A stretch of 9,189 nt of DNA from Desulfotomaculum sp. (GCA_003457075.1 DMIY01000205.1:1-9189), one strand, 5' to 3'. Positions 1 through 7,416 are shown, counted from the stretch's first letter. Made by a program: numbers and translations. The notes: a model not told the origin generated them from the letters alone.

Positions 1-840
1 TTCAGACACTCCCGCCGCAAGGGTGGGACGGTGGAGTTTGCTGATTATCGTGAATACACCGCTGGAGACGAACTGCGGCGGGTGGACTGGAAACCCTATG
101 CCAGGCTGGGGCGGCTTTATATTAAGGAATTCCTTGATGAAAAGCAGGATACGACACTTTTTCTCATTGATGCCAGCGCCTCCATGGACTGGGGCGGTAA
201 CGCCCATAAAGGGCGTTACGCCCTGCAAATAGCTGCTGGTCTTGGGATTTGCGCTTTAGCCGGTAACGACAGGCTGGTTTTGATTTTAACCGGCGGCAAA
301 GAAGAGTTAAATATGCCAGAATATTTTACCAAGGAAAGCGGGGTGGAAATCTCTCCCGCGTTGAAAGGCCGGACGGCCATACCGCGCCTTTCGGCAATTC
401 TTAAGGCAGTAACTTTTGGCGGTAAGGCCGGGCTGGCAGAAAGCTTACGTCACGCTTTAAATATTGTTTCCGGCATTAAGAATCTTTATGTTTTTTCCGA
501 CCTTTATGATTCGGCCGGCGTTGAGGAAACGCTTCGTCTGTCTGCGGGCCGTGATTTGGAAGTAACGCTTTTACATATTTTATCCCCCGAAGAAAGATTG
601 CCTTCGGGGGAAGGAGAATATTTACTGGTAGATGCAGAGGCCGGGACGCAGGTGGAAATATCTTTGGGCCCCGCAGCATATCTTGCCTATTCCCGCCGCC
701 TGGAAGGCTTTTACCAGACATTAGACAATTACTGCCGCCGCTGGTGGGTAAGACGGATCCTTTTGGACAGCGGCGAAGGCGCGGCGGACACGCTTTTCAA
801 GACTCTTCCAAGGGCAGGAGTGCTTAAAACAAGGGGGTAA
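1..840 (+). CDS. DUF58 family protein (5' end outside window)
   Basis: The reading frame is open from base 1 and ends at TAA 838-840, leaving 279 residues. The true start lies upstream; short DUF58 proteins are around 300 residues, so perhaps 30-50 codons are missing. The signature block is visible at the left edge: HSRRKGG, then EFADYREYTAGDELRRVDWK, followed by the conserved basic stretch ARLGRLYIKEF. A VWA-like fold follows, with a DASASM metal-site motif (about residues 56-61 of the visible part) and a second acidic strand ending VFSDLYD. No membrane segment is visible, so this part is probably cytosolic. DUF58 proteins are usually encoded between a MoxR AAA+ ATPase and membrane VWA proteins, and are thought to help assemble or activate a target complex; the target here is unknown. 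The next gene starts 6 nt downstream, so the two are co-transcribed. Internal ATG/GTG codons near base 31 are not the real start, because the family motif begins before them. Confidence 0.9.
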   Translation, partial: FRHSRRKGGTVEFADYREYTAGDELRRVDWKPYARLGRLYIKEFLDEKQDTTLFLIDASASMDWGGNAHKGRYALQIAAGLGICALAGNDRLVLILTGGKEELNMPEYFTKESGVEISPALKGRTAIPRLSAILKAVTFGGKAGLAESLRHALNIVSGIKNLYVFSDLYDSAGVEETLRLSAGRDLEVTLLHILSPEERLPSGEGEYLLVDAEAGTQVEISLGPAAYLAYSRRLEGFYQTLDNYCRRWWVRRILLDSGEGAADTLFKTLPRAGVLKTRG

Positions 841-846
841 AATACA

Positions 847-2691
847 TTGAGCTTGTTTTATCCGCAGGCCCTCTGGCTGGCTTTGACCATCCCGGCCATC
901 CTGGCCTTATACATATTGCGCCCCCGGTACCAGCAAAAAACTGTCCCCAGCATTCTTCTCTGGCAGCAGATTTCCGTTCCCCGGCAGGCCACACGGCCCT
1001 GGCAGCGGTTAAAACCACAGCTTTTGCTCTGGCTGCAACTGCTGGCTGCGGCGCTGTTTACCCTGGGCGCTGCTGCCCCTGTCTGGTACTTAAATAAACC
1101 CTCTCCCGGCACAATTGTACTTCTGGACGCTTCGGCCAGCATGCAGGCCGTCGATTTGGGCAAAACGCGCTTTAATGCCGCTTTGTCTGAGATAGAAGCA
1201 ATAGCTCTGGGGCTGGAAAAAGGCGCCCGGCTGACGGTGATTGCTTTTGACCGGCAGCCCATGGTGGTGGTGAATGAGAGCGGCGACTACAATGAAATCA
1301 GACGGGCCTTGCAGGAATTAAAACCCTCGCCTTTCAGCGCTGAACTTGGGCCGGCTCTTTCCCTGGCCCAGACTCTGGCCCGCGGAAAAACCCGGCCGCG
1401 TTTGCTTTTGTTGACCGATGGTGGTGTGGCCGGCCTGGATGAGCATCTGGAATTAAAGCTTATTGGTTCTAAGAATGCCGCCAACGTGGCCATCACTTCT
1501 TTAAACTTGCGCCCGGCCAGCGCCGGCCAGGCTGCTTTGGCCATGCTTGTCAACTACGGCGGACAGCCGGCCTCTGGGAAAGTTCAGCTTATAGCGGGTG
1601 GACAACTGCAAGAGGCAAAAAAATTTCATCTGGAACCGGGCAAGTCGTTTTCTTTATTATGGCCCGCTTTGCCGTCCGGCGTGCCTGTAGAGGCACAGCT
1701 TTACCCGGACGATGCCCGGATGGATCATTTCCTTTTGGACAACCGGGCCTGGGCCGTGCCTTTTGAGATCCGGCAAGGCAGGATTCTTCTGGTAACAAAA
1801 GGCAATCTGTTCCTGGAAAAAATGCTCAATATTTTACCTCATTGGGAGGTTTATAAGATAACACCGGAAGAATATCCCTCTCTTCTCGCGGGAGGGTACC
1901 CTTATGATCTTACCGTTCTGGACGGCCTGGCAAAACCTTTACCGCCGGGGGCTGTCTTTTTGCTTAACCCGCCGCCGGGCGAGATAACCGGAGGGTTATT
2001 CATTGGCGGAAAAACAAAGCCTGCTGAGCTTGTGCCGGAACCGGGCAGTCCTTTTGCGCCCTATGTCGATCTTTCTCAGGTTCATGTTGCCGCCGCCAGG
2101 AGCCTGGAACTAAGAGGTCAGTGGTTGAAGGATATAAACTCCCGGGGGAAGGTTGTAATGGCCCACGGGAACGACCCGGGGCGTAAAATAGCGGTGCTTG
2201 GTTTTGCCTTGGGCGATTCCGATCTGCCCTTGCGCCCTGCTTTTCCTGTTTTGATGCAAAACGTAATCTACTGGCTTTTGCCTCCTGACATGGGAGTACC
2301 TGCGCAGGTAAGGATGGGTGAAGAAGTTAAAGTCAATGCTTTGCCGCGGGCGCAAAAAATTACGGCGGAAAGCCCGGGTGACACAGTTGCCACACTGGCG
2401 CCGCCTTTTCCGCCTTCTCCCTGGGCGCCGGAAAAACCCGGCCTTTACAGGCTAACACAAACAATTCGGGAAGGTGAAACAAGGGTTTCCAGAATAACCC
2501 GTTTGGTGGCGGTTAACGGCTATAGCGACCGGGAATCGGATATTGCTGTAAAAAACATCCGTCATCCAAAAACAAAAAAAGCGCAGGTATCTTCTGCTGC
2601 CCACCGTCCCCTGCCTTTAACCTGGGGACTGGCTCTGGTTGCTTTGTTGGCGGTATTAACAGAATGGGGGGTGGCCAGCCGTGGGCGTTAG
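847..2691 (+). CDS. BatA-like membrane protein with VWA domain
   Basis: The gene encodes 614 residues from a TTG start, preceded by the strong Shine-Dalgarno-like AAGGGGGT at about 832-839. The N-terminus matches the BatA/aerotolerance-regulator N-terminal domain: an LFYPQALWLAL opening, a first membrane helix at about 6-24, then a motif resembling the family's VPSILLW at 33-39. A second helix spans about 57-80. A VWA domain follows with the MIDAS motif DASAS (D94, S96, S98) and a later LLLTDGG strand. The usual MIDAS threonine region reads SPFSAELGPAL and has serine instead of a clear threonine. A long beta-rich extracytoplasmic region follows, and a C-terminal helix at about 591-607. It is therefore likely an integral membrane protein with its VWA domain next to the membrane. 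Its stop overlaps the next gene by 11 nt, which suggests translational coupling. Bat-type proteins act with MoxR and DUF58 proteins, but their substrate is not established. Family assignment is firm; physiological role is not. Confidence 0.87.
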   Translation: MSLFYPQALWLALTIPAILALYILRPRYQQKTVPSILLWQQISVPRQATRPWQRLKPQLLLWLQLLAAALFTLGAAAPVWYLNKPSPGTIVLLDASASMQAVDLGKTRFNAALSEIEAIALGLEKGARLTVIAFDRQPMVVVNESGDYNEIRRALQELKPSPFSAELGPALSLAQTLARGKTRPRLLLLTDGGVAGLDEHLELKLIGSKNAANVAITSLNLRPASAGQAALAMLVNYGGQPASGKVQLIAGGQLQEAKKFHLEPGKSFSLLWPALPSGVPVEAQLYPDDARMDHFLLDNRAWAVPFEIRQGRILLVTKGNLFLEKMLNILPHWEVYKITPEEYPSLLAGGYPYDLTVLDGLAKPLPPGAVFLLNPPPGEITGGLFIGGKTKPAELVPEPGSPFAPYVDLSQVHVAAARSLELRGQWLKDINSRGKVVMAHGNDPGRKIAVLGFALGDSDLPLRPAFPVLMQNVIYWLLPPDMGVPAQVRMGEEVKVNALPRAQKITAESPGDTVATLAPPFPPSPWAPEKPGLYRLTQTIREGETRVSRITRLVAVNGYSDRESDIAVKNIRHPKTKKAQVSSAAHRPLPLTWGLALVALLAVLTEWGVASRGR

Positions 2692-5053
2692 TTTTATTCA
2701 TCCCTGGTGGTGGCTGCTCCTGCCGCTGTTGTTGCTGGTTACTTTATACCTGCGCTTTCCCTGGCTGGTGATGGCCCGCCGGGTTGGTGGTTCCCTGTGG
2801 TTTCTCGAGTTAAGGCGCCTGGGCATCCGGGTATTTATTTTGTTTCTACTTGTTGCTGTTTTAGCCGGATTTCACCTGGTCAGCGTGATTCAGCGCCAGG
2901 CGGTCGTTTTTGCTCTGGATGCTTCGGCCAGTGTGGGAGCAGCCAAAGATCAGGGGGAGCGGTGGATTCGTAAAGCCCTGGAAAAGAAGCCGGCTTTCGA
3001 TCTGGCCGGTGTTGTTGCTTTTGGTGACAGGGTACTGGTAGAAGAACCACCTGTTAGAACACCAGGTTTTTTTAAATCAGGCGCCGATCCGGGCGCTGAC
3101 ACCAGCAAACTGGGTGAAGCGTTGAACCTGGCGCGGGCTTTATTGCCTGTAGATGCCAGAAAACGGGTGGTTTTACTTTCCGACGGGCGCGCTACCCACG
3201 GGGATACGGTGACCGTAGCCCGCCAGTTACGTGAGCAGGGGATACGGGTCGATGTGGTTCCAACAGGGGGAAGGGCCGGTCCGGACATACGGCTGGAAAG
3301 CGTGAAACTTCCCCCGCGGGTCCGGGTGGGAGAAACAAGCGCTTTGGAGATAACTGCAAAAGCAGACGGCGAAAGCAGGGCCACTCTTTTTCTGGAGCGG
3401 GACGGGAAACTGATCAGTTCTGCTGATGTGGATTTGCGTTCCGGGGAAAATCGCTTCAGCCTGCCGGCAGAGGCGGGAAACGCCGGTCTGCACAGTTACC
3501 GTGCTTACCTGGTGGCCAAAGACAGGCAAAAAGATGTTTTCTCCGCCAATAATGAAGGTGGGGCCGTCCAGGAAGTCAGCGGGCCGCCGCAAGTACTGGT
3601 CATTGCTCCCGGAGCGCAGGAGGCGGCAGTGCTGGTGCGCTCTTTGAAAGCCGCCGGCCGGGTCGGCATCGAAGTGGTTACTCCAGAACAAGCGCCGGCA
3701 GGTCTTACTTCCTGGGCTCGTTATCAGGCGGTATTTTTGGTTAATGTGCCGGCATATGATCTGGGTGAGCAAACTATGGCCGAAATAGAAGCTTACGTGC
3801 GTGACGGAGGCGGTGGCCTGGTAATGATCGGCGGCCCGGATTCCTTTGGACCCGGTGGATATACCGGTACCCCGGTGGAAAAAGCTTTGCCGGTGAAGAT
3901 GGATATTTCCGGGCGCGGTGAACTCCCTTCCCTGGGCCTGATGCTGGTGGTGGATAAGTCAGGCAGCATGGCCGGCTATGCCGGTGAAGCCAGTAAAGTA
4001 GATCTGGCCAAAGAGGCCGCTGCCCGCAGCGTTTCTGTTTTAACAGACCGGGACCAGGTGGGGGTAATTGCTTTTGACACAAGCCCCTGGTGGGTGGTTC
4101 CTTTAGTGCCCGTTAAAGACAAGGATAAAATACGCGAAGAAATAGGACGCATTTATGCCGGCGGCGGCACAGAAATTTTCCCGCCGCTGTTTGCGGCTTA
4201 CCAGGCCCTAAAGGAAGCGCCTACACAGGTTAAACATATTATTTTATTGACTGACGGCATCTCGGCAAGCGGCGGGCCTTATCAAAAACTGCTGGAGAAT
4301 ATGCGGCGCGATGGGATCACTCTCACCTGCGTCGCCGTAGGGCAAGAAGCTGACGCCGGGATGCTCAAGTCCCTTAGCGAACTCGGCAGGGGCCGTTTTT
4401 ACGCCGCCTCCGACGCAGACAGCATACCTTCAATCTTTACCAAAGAAACGGTTATGGCCACGCGCAGTTTTGCCGTGAACGAAAGATTTGTACCGCAGGT
4501 GGCTTCTTCGAGCGTTTTATTGCAGGGAATCAATCAGGCGCCGGCATTGGAGGGTTATGTAACCACCTCACCTAAAGACAGGGCCGAGATGGCGCTGGTC
4601 TCCCACCGCGGCGATCCGGTGCTGGCCGCCTGGCAGTACGGGCTGGGCCGGGCAGTGGCCTGGACTCCGGATGTAGCCGGGCGCTGGAGTGCTTTCTGGA
4701 TGGCAGGCCAGGTGTTTCCCAGGCTGTGGGGCAACATTCTTTCCTGGGTTTTGCCGGCGGTAAATACCAGTGCGCTTCAGATAAATACAAGAATTGAGGA
4801 AAACGGGGATGTTCAAGTAACCGTCGATGACCCGGCCCGCTGGCAGGAGGTTGTTAACTATTTACTAAAGGTTACCGGGCCTGCCGGGCAAACCAGTGAC
4901 GTTGAACTTGCTCCCGCCGGACCGGGGCGTTATACCGCCCGGCTGCCGGCGATCAAAGCCGGCGCCTACCTGATTAACGTAGTCTCACCAAATGGCCGGG
5001 GGCAGGCCCTGGTGGCTCAAAGTTCACTGGTAATTCCTTACCCGGCGGAATAG
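2681..5053 (+). CDS. Large membrane protein with two VWA domains and a glutamine-amidotransferase-like domain, ending at an in-frame TAG
   Basis: The gene encodes 790 residues from a GTG start that overlaps the end of the previous gene; a G-rich stretch at 2667-2673 may serve as ribosome binding site. Two helices (about 9-28 and 50-68) precede a first VWA domain with MIDAS D80-x-S82-x-S84 and a later LLSDGRATHGD. A class-I glutamine-amidotransferase-like domain (PF07090 type) follows from about residue 303, with NVPAYDLG and GGGGLVMIGGPDSFGPGGY. It shows no cysteine where a catalytic nucleophile would sit, so it is probably structural or ligand-binding. The second VWA domain has D425-K-S427-G-S429-M, T497 and D525, a complete MIDAS set. 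A beta-rich region follows. The frame ends at TAG 5051-5053, but the same frame continues open to 5590 and encodes the expected C-terminal anchor. The original protein was therefore probably 969 residues. As read with a stop, the product keeps both N-terminal helices and all large domains but loses its C-terminal helix and cytoplasmic tail. Confidence 0.85.
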   Translation: MGVSFIHPWWWLLLPLLLLVTLYLRFPWLVMARRVGGSLWFLELRRLGIRVFILFLLVAVLAGFHLVSVIQRQAVVFALDASASVGAAKDQGERWIRKALEKKPAFDLAGVVAFGDRVLVEEPPVRTPGFFKSGADPGADTSKLGEALNLARALLPVDARKRVVLLSDGRATHGDTVTVARQLREQGIRVDVVPTGGRAGPDIRLESVKLPPRVRVGETSALEITAKADGESRATLFLERDGKLISSADVDLRSGENRFSLPAEAGNAGLHSYRAYLVAKDRQKDVFSANNEGGAVQEVSGPPQVLVIAPGAQEAAVLVRSLKAAGRVGIEVVTPEQAPAGLTSWARYQAVFLVNVPAYDLGEQTMAEIEAYVRDGGGGLVMIGGPDSFGPGGYTGTPVEKALPVKMDISGRGELPSLGLMLVVDKSGSMAGYAGEASKVDLAKEAAARSVSVLTDRDQVGVIAFDTSPWWVVPLVPVKDKDKIREEIGRIYAGGGTEIFPPLFAAYQALKEAPTQVKHIILLTDGISASGGPYQKLLENMRRDGITLTCVAVGQEADAGMLKSLSELGRGRFYAASDADSIPSIFTKETVMATRSFAVNERFVPQVASSSVLLQGINQAPALEGYVTTSPKDRAEMALVSHRGDPVLAAWQYGLGRAVAWTPDVAGRWSAFWMAGQVFPRLWGNILSWVLPAVNTSALQINTRIEENGDVQVTVDDPARWQEVVNYLLKVTGPAGQTSDVELAPAGPGRYTARLPAIKAGAYLINVVSPNGRGQALVAQSSLVIPYPAE

Positions 5054-5590
5054 AAAGAAACTGGTGTAGAGCTAACCCGTTTGGCCGAAATTGCCCGGGC
5101 CGGTGGAGGGGAGATATTGACTTCTCCGGAACAGGCATTTGCTCCCAACCTGGCTCCGGTGCGGGCCAGCCGGGATCTTTCCAGCCTGCTGCTGATATTA
5201 GCAGGTGTGTTGTGGCTTTTGGATATAGCGGGCCGGCGGCTGCATTTCGGTGCAGAAGAGCGGGAAGCCCTGAGAAAGGCCTGGAGCGGGATTAGGGAGC
5301 GGCTAGCCTTAAAGAGAACGCGCCGGGTATCCGAACCTTCGGCCCCCTGGGCTGATCAAACCCTGGTCAGGGTAGAGCGCCTGCGGGCACAAAAAAGAGG
5401 AGGAGGCGGTGTAGACAGGGAAAGTATGGAGCGGGAAAGAACAACCGGTCTAACCGGGCAGGAAACAGGAGGGCGAACGAAAGGCAGGCCGGATATTAAA
5501 CAGCCTGTTATGCAGGAGAAACAAGATACCCGGTTGAAAGAAGATACCGCAGCCAGACTCCTGGCATCTAAAAGGGGACGTAAAAGGTAA
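5054..5590 (+). pseudogene. C-terminal part of the VWA/amidotransferase-like protein, separated by the TAG codon
   Basis: This stretch is in the same frame as the preceding gene and directly continues it after codon 791 (TAG). It starts KETGVELTRLAEIARAGGGE, which matches the junction typical of this family, where a tyrosine-containing EYR-like segment leads into a LAxxxGG motif. A hydrophobic helix follows (SSLLLILAGVLWLLDIAG, about residues 834-851 of the full frame), then a basic, hydrophilic tail rich in Arg, Lys, Gly and Glu that ends at TAA 5588-5590. The first alternative start is TTG at 5081 and has no convincing Shine-Dalgarno site, so independent translation is unlikely. Either it is the dead end of a gene broken by one nonsense change, or it is reached by readthrough. 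Membrane anchoring and a cytoplasmic tail would depend on this piece. Confidence 0.8.
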
Positions 5591-5610
5591 AAACAAAAAA
5601 GTAACCCACC

Positions 5611-5630
5611 CTTGGTGCTGCATCACCAGG
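5611..5630 (+). other. Short hairpin after the VWA operon
   Basis: CTTGGTG at 5611-5617 pairs with CACCAGG at 5624-5630 (seven pairs, one G-U) around a 6-nt loop. It lies 20 nt after the TAA that ends the VWA frame. No T-run follows, so it is not a canonical intrinsic terminator. It overlaps the start of the decayed antitoxin region and may be incidental. Confidence 0.25.
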
Positions 5631-5892
5631 CCGGCAAATCGATCAAATAATTATTCACCTTACTCTACTACGCATCCATGAAGGCAGCGAGCCAGTGTTC
5701 CTTACAAAAAACGGCTACGGCGACATGGTTGTCATGAGTCTTGAAAAATACGAAAAAATCCGGCTTGAAAACGAGATTTTCGTTAAGCTCAAAGAAGCAG
5801 AACTCGAAGCCCGCACCACCGACGTTAGGTATAGCCATCCGGAGGTTTTCGGGAAAGCAAGGGAGCAACTGTGTAATGGGAAAAAAATATAA
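5622..5892 (+). pseudogene. Decayed Phd/YefM-family antitoxin
   Basis: The recognisable core runs from about 5680 to 5892 and reads EGSEPVFLTKNGYGDMVVMS followed by LEKYEKI. This is the hallmark of Phd/YefM antitoxins, whose usual form is ePVFiTkNGxgdlVvMS. A later helix, and a tail ending in NGKKI, overlap the toxin start. The only usable start in this frame is GTG at 5695, which would drop the N-terminal DNA-binding strand and helix. Upstream, the same frame is open back to a stop at 5602 but has no ATG, GTG or TTG start. The missing N-terminus seems to survive in another frame: 5622-5657 reads ITRPANRSNNYS, similar to the family's IRPxxDLRNNYxE opening, but with no start codon and a frameshift before the core. 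I infer a pseudogene by frameshift and start loss. A short functional protein from GTG 5695 is possible but would lack the part that binds operator DNA. Family assignment of the core is strong; the N-terminal remnant is my inference. Confidence 0.7.
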
Positions 5893-5962
5893 GCTGCGTT
5901 ATTTAAAGCTGGCGCAATCCGACTTGTTGGATATTGTCAGCTATATCAGCGGCCAGCTCTAA
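5876..5962 (+). pseudogene. Truncated RelE/ParE-family toxin (N-terminal 28 residues)
   Basis: The ORF starts at ATG 5876, overlapping the antitoxin end by 17 nt, the usual arrangement in these modules. It reads MGKKYKLRYLKLAQSDLLDI then VSYISGQL and stops at TAA 5960-5962. The pattern YKLRYLxLAQxDLxxIVxYIxxQL is the first strand and helix of RelE/ParE-type toxins, which normally continue for another 60-70 residues with the catalytic or gyrase-binding part. That part is absent here, so the product cannot be an active toxin. Truncation occurs exactly where a short inverted repeat begins, which suggests loss through an insertion or deletion event. Together with the damaged antitoxin this marks a dead toxin-antitoxin locus. 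Confidence 0.7.
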
Positions 5963-5985
5963 ATAAGTATTGTGTCCCCTTATTT
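5961..5985. repeat. Short inverted repeat at the toxin break point
   Basis: AAATAAG at 5961-5967 and CTTATTT at 5979-5985 form a perfect 7-bp inverted repeat around an 11-nt spacer containing TGTGTCCC. It begins at the stop codon of the truncated toxin and lies just ahead of the ribosome binding site of the next gene. The stretch TATTGTGTCCCCTTATTTC resembles short mobile-repeat ends that I recall from other genomes, but this cannot be verified here. It could also be a weak hairpin in the leader of the next gene. Confidence 0.35.
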
Positions 5986-6005
5986 CCAACCAAAGGAGCG
6001 TTTAA

Positions 6006-7241
6006 ATGAAATACATAGTTTTAGTAGGCGACGGGATGGCTGATTATAAATACCGGGAACTGGGCTGGAAGACACCGCTGCAGTACGCCAAAACGCCGCA
6101 CATGGATTTTCTGGCGGCAAACGGCGAAACCGGCCTGGTCAAAACGATACCGGACGGATTCCCGCCGGGCAGCGACGTGGCCAACCTCTCAGTGTTGGGG
6201 TATGATCCCTGCCTTTACTATACCGGTCGGTCACCATTAGAAGCAGCCAGCATGGGCATCGAGCTGGCGGAAAACGACCTGGCCTTCCGGTGTAACCTGG
6301 TTACCCTTTCGCCGGATGAGGTATACAAACAGAAGCGCATGATAGACTACAGCGCCGGCGAAATCTCTACCGAAGAGGCAAAAATATTAATCGCAGCCGT
6401 CAACAGAAACCTGGGCAGCGACGAGGTTCAATTCTTCCCCGGCATAAGTTACCGTCATCTGATGATCTGGCGAAACTGCACCGGTGACTCTACCTTGAAC
6501 TTAACTCCGCCGCACGACATTTCCGGGCGTTGTATAGCCGGTTTTCTGCCCCGGGGAGACAAAGGCGGCGCCCTGCTCAATTTAATGGAAAAAAGCAGCC
6601 TATTCTTAAGCAGCCACCCGGCAAATTTAGAAAAGACAAAATGTAACAAGTCGCCGGCAAATTCAATATGGTTTTGGGGGGAAGGGAAACGCGCCTCACT
6701 GCCTCCGTTCCGGGAAAAATTCCGGCTCCAGGGTTCTGTAATTTCGGCGGTTGACTTAATTAAAGGAATCGGCGTATGCGCCGGACTTGCAGTAGTTAAC
6801 ATCCCGGGCGCCACCGGTAACATCCATACTAATTTCCGGGGCAAGGCCGTGGCCGCCCTGGCAGAACTGCGCCGGGGAAACGACTTTGTCTTCATCCATG
6901 TTGAGGCGCCGGATGAAGCCGGACATCAGGGAGATTTGGAGACTAAAATCAAGGCTATCGAAGAAATCGATCAAAAGGTGCTGGGCGAACTCCTGCGAAC
7001 TCTTGGCGATTTCGGCCGGTACAGGATCATGCTTCTTCCGGACCATCCTACCCCCGTCTCGATAAAAACGCACACAAAGGAACCCGTTCCTTTTGTTATC
7101 CTGACCGGGGGTAATAAAACAGCTCGCAATAAACCGGCGACATTCGACGAAGATTCAGCCGGGGCAAGCAACCTGTACTTTCCTGCCGGACACCTGTTAA
7201 TGGAATACTTTACGGAAATTGCTGGTTTAAGGCAAGTCTGA
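6006..7241 (+). CDS. apgM: Archaeal-type 2,3-bisphosphoglycerate-independent phosphoglycerate mutase family protein (ApgM / proposed homoserine kinase)
   Basis: The gene encodes 411 residues, a normal family length. The ATG start has a strong AAGGAG at 5993-5998 with 7-nt spacing. It belongs to the alkaline-phosphatase-like superfamily. GDGMAD at the start gives the metal ligand D9, and PPGSDVANLSVLGYDP contains the likely nucleophile S56. YYTGRSPLEAASMGIEL follows, then ISYRHLM and TPPHDISG (substrate-lid region). The distal metal site includes H298-V-E-A-P-D303-E-A-G-H307, D346-H347-P-T-P and T355-H356-T357. All the expected catalytic residues appear present, so the enzyme should be active in the cytosol. 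ApgM enzymes interconvert 3- and 2-phosphoglycerate in glycolysis and gluconeogenesis. A closely related bacterial branch is thought to be an alternative homoserine kinase for threonine synthesis. Motif reading cannot separate these two roles, and no threonine or glycolysis gene lies next to it. The gene stands alone between decayed elements, so context does not settle its job. Confidence 0.88.
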   Translation: MKYIVLVGDGMADYKYRELGWKTPLQYAKTPHMDFLAANGETGLVKTIPDGFPPGSDVANLSVLGYDPCLYYTGRSPLEAASMGIELAENDLAFRCNLVTLSPDEVYKQKRMIDYSAGEISTEEAKILIAAVNRNLGSDEVQFFPGISYRHLMIWRNCTGDSTLNLTPPHDISGRCIAGFLPRGDKGGALLNLMEKSSLFLSSHPANLEKTKCNKSPANSIWFWGEGKRASLPPFREKFRLQGSVISAVDLIKGIGVCAGLAVVNIPGATGNIHTNFRGKAVAALAELRRGNDFVFIHVEAPDEAGHQGDLETKIKAIEEIDQKVLGELLRTLGDFGRYRIMLLPDHPTPVSIKTHTKEPVPFVILTGGNKTARNKPATFDEDSAGASNLYFPAGHLLMEYFTEIAGLRQV

Positions 7242-7248
7242 GTTTGTC

Positions 7249-7416
7249 GTGCAAAGGCGCTCAAGGCCGGCGCCTACCTGTTTCTGTCACTTCAAAGACC
7301 GCCGGGTAAAAGCGCACGTTACTGTTTGTTTCTACATTGTCGTCTGTGGACGAGATGTGAAATATGCCGCCAAGAAATTGAAAGAGGAAAGAGGTATAGG
7401 GGGTGAAGATCAATGA
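7249..7416 (+). pseudogene. Possible C-terminal remnant of a DDE (IS1634/IS4-like) transposase
   Basis: A frame open from 7231 to TGA 7414-7416 includes CHFKDRRVKAHVTVCFYIVV, then CGRDVKYAAKKLKEERG. This resembles the C-terminal end of IS1634/IS4-type transposases, where an arginine-proline pair, a YHxxExR stretch and a RIxaHvxicFlAL helix occur in that order. A GTG at 7249 would give only 55 residues, far shorter than a 400-550-residue transposase, and no upstream catalytic region exists because apgM occupies it. I therefore read it as a leftover fragment, not a gene. The end of this frame overlaps the start of the next gene (ATGA at 7413-7416). An alternative is a chance ORF in an ordinary 171-nt intergenic gap. 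Resemblance is from pattern memory only. Confidence 0.4.

Noticed and set aside
3227..3772. A 181-codon minus-strand frame inside the large VWA gene.
   Set aside because: It is antisense to strongly conserved amidotransferase-like and linker sequence, is rich in Arg, Pro, His and Cys as expected of a shadow, and shows no motif.
5392..5410. A-run followed by GAGGAGGAGG as a programmed frameshift or internal start signal.
   Set aside because: The Shine-Dalgarno-like part is downstream of the A-run, the original frame stays open to 5590, and the alternative frames offer no recognisable product.
4953..7280. Near-identical 20-nt stretches at 4953-4972 and 7261-7280 (TCAARGCCGGCGCCTACCTG, one mismatch).
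   Set aside because: A 19/20 match is somewhat unlikely by chance, but the similarity ends at once on both sides, the core is a GC-rich palindrome-like motif common in this genome's codon use, and GGCCGGCGCCTA recurs again at 7979-7990 in a signal-peptide region.
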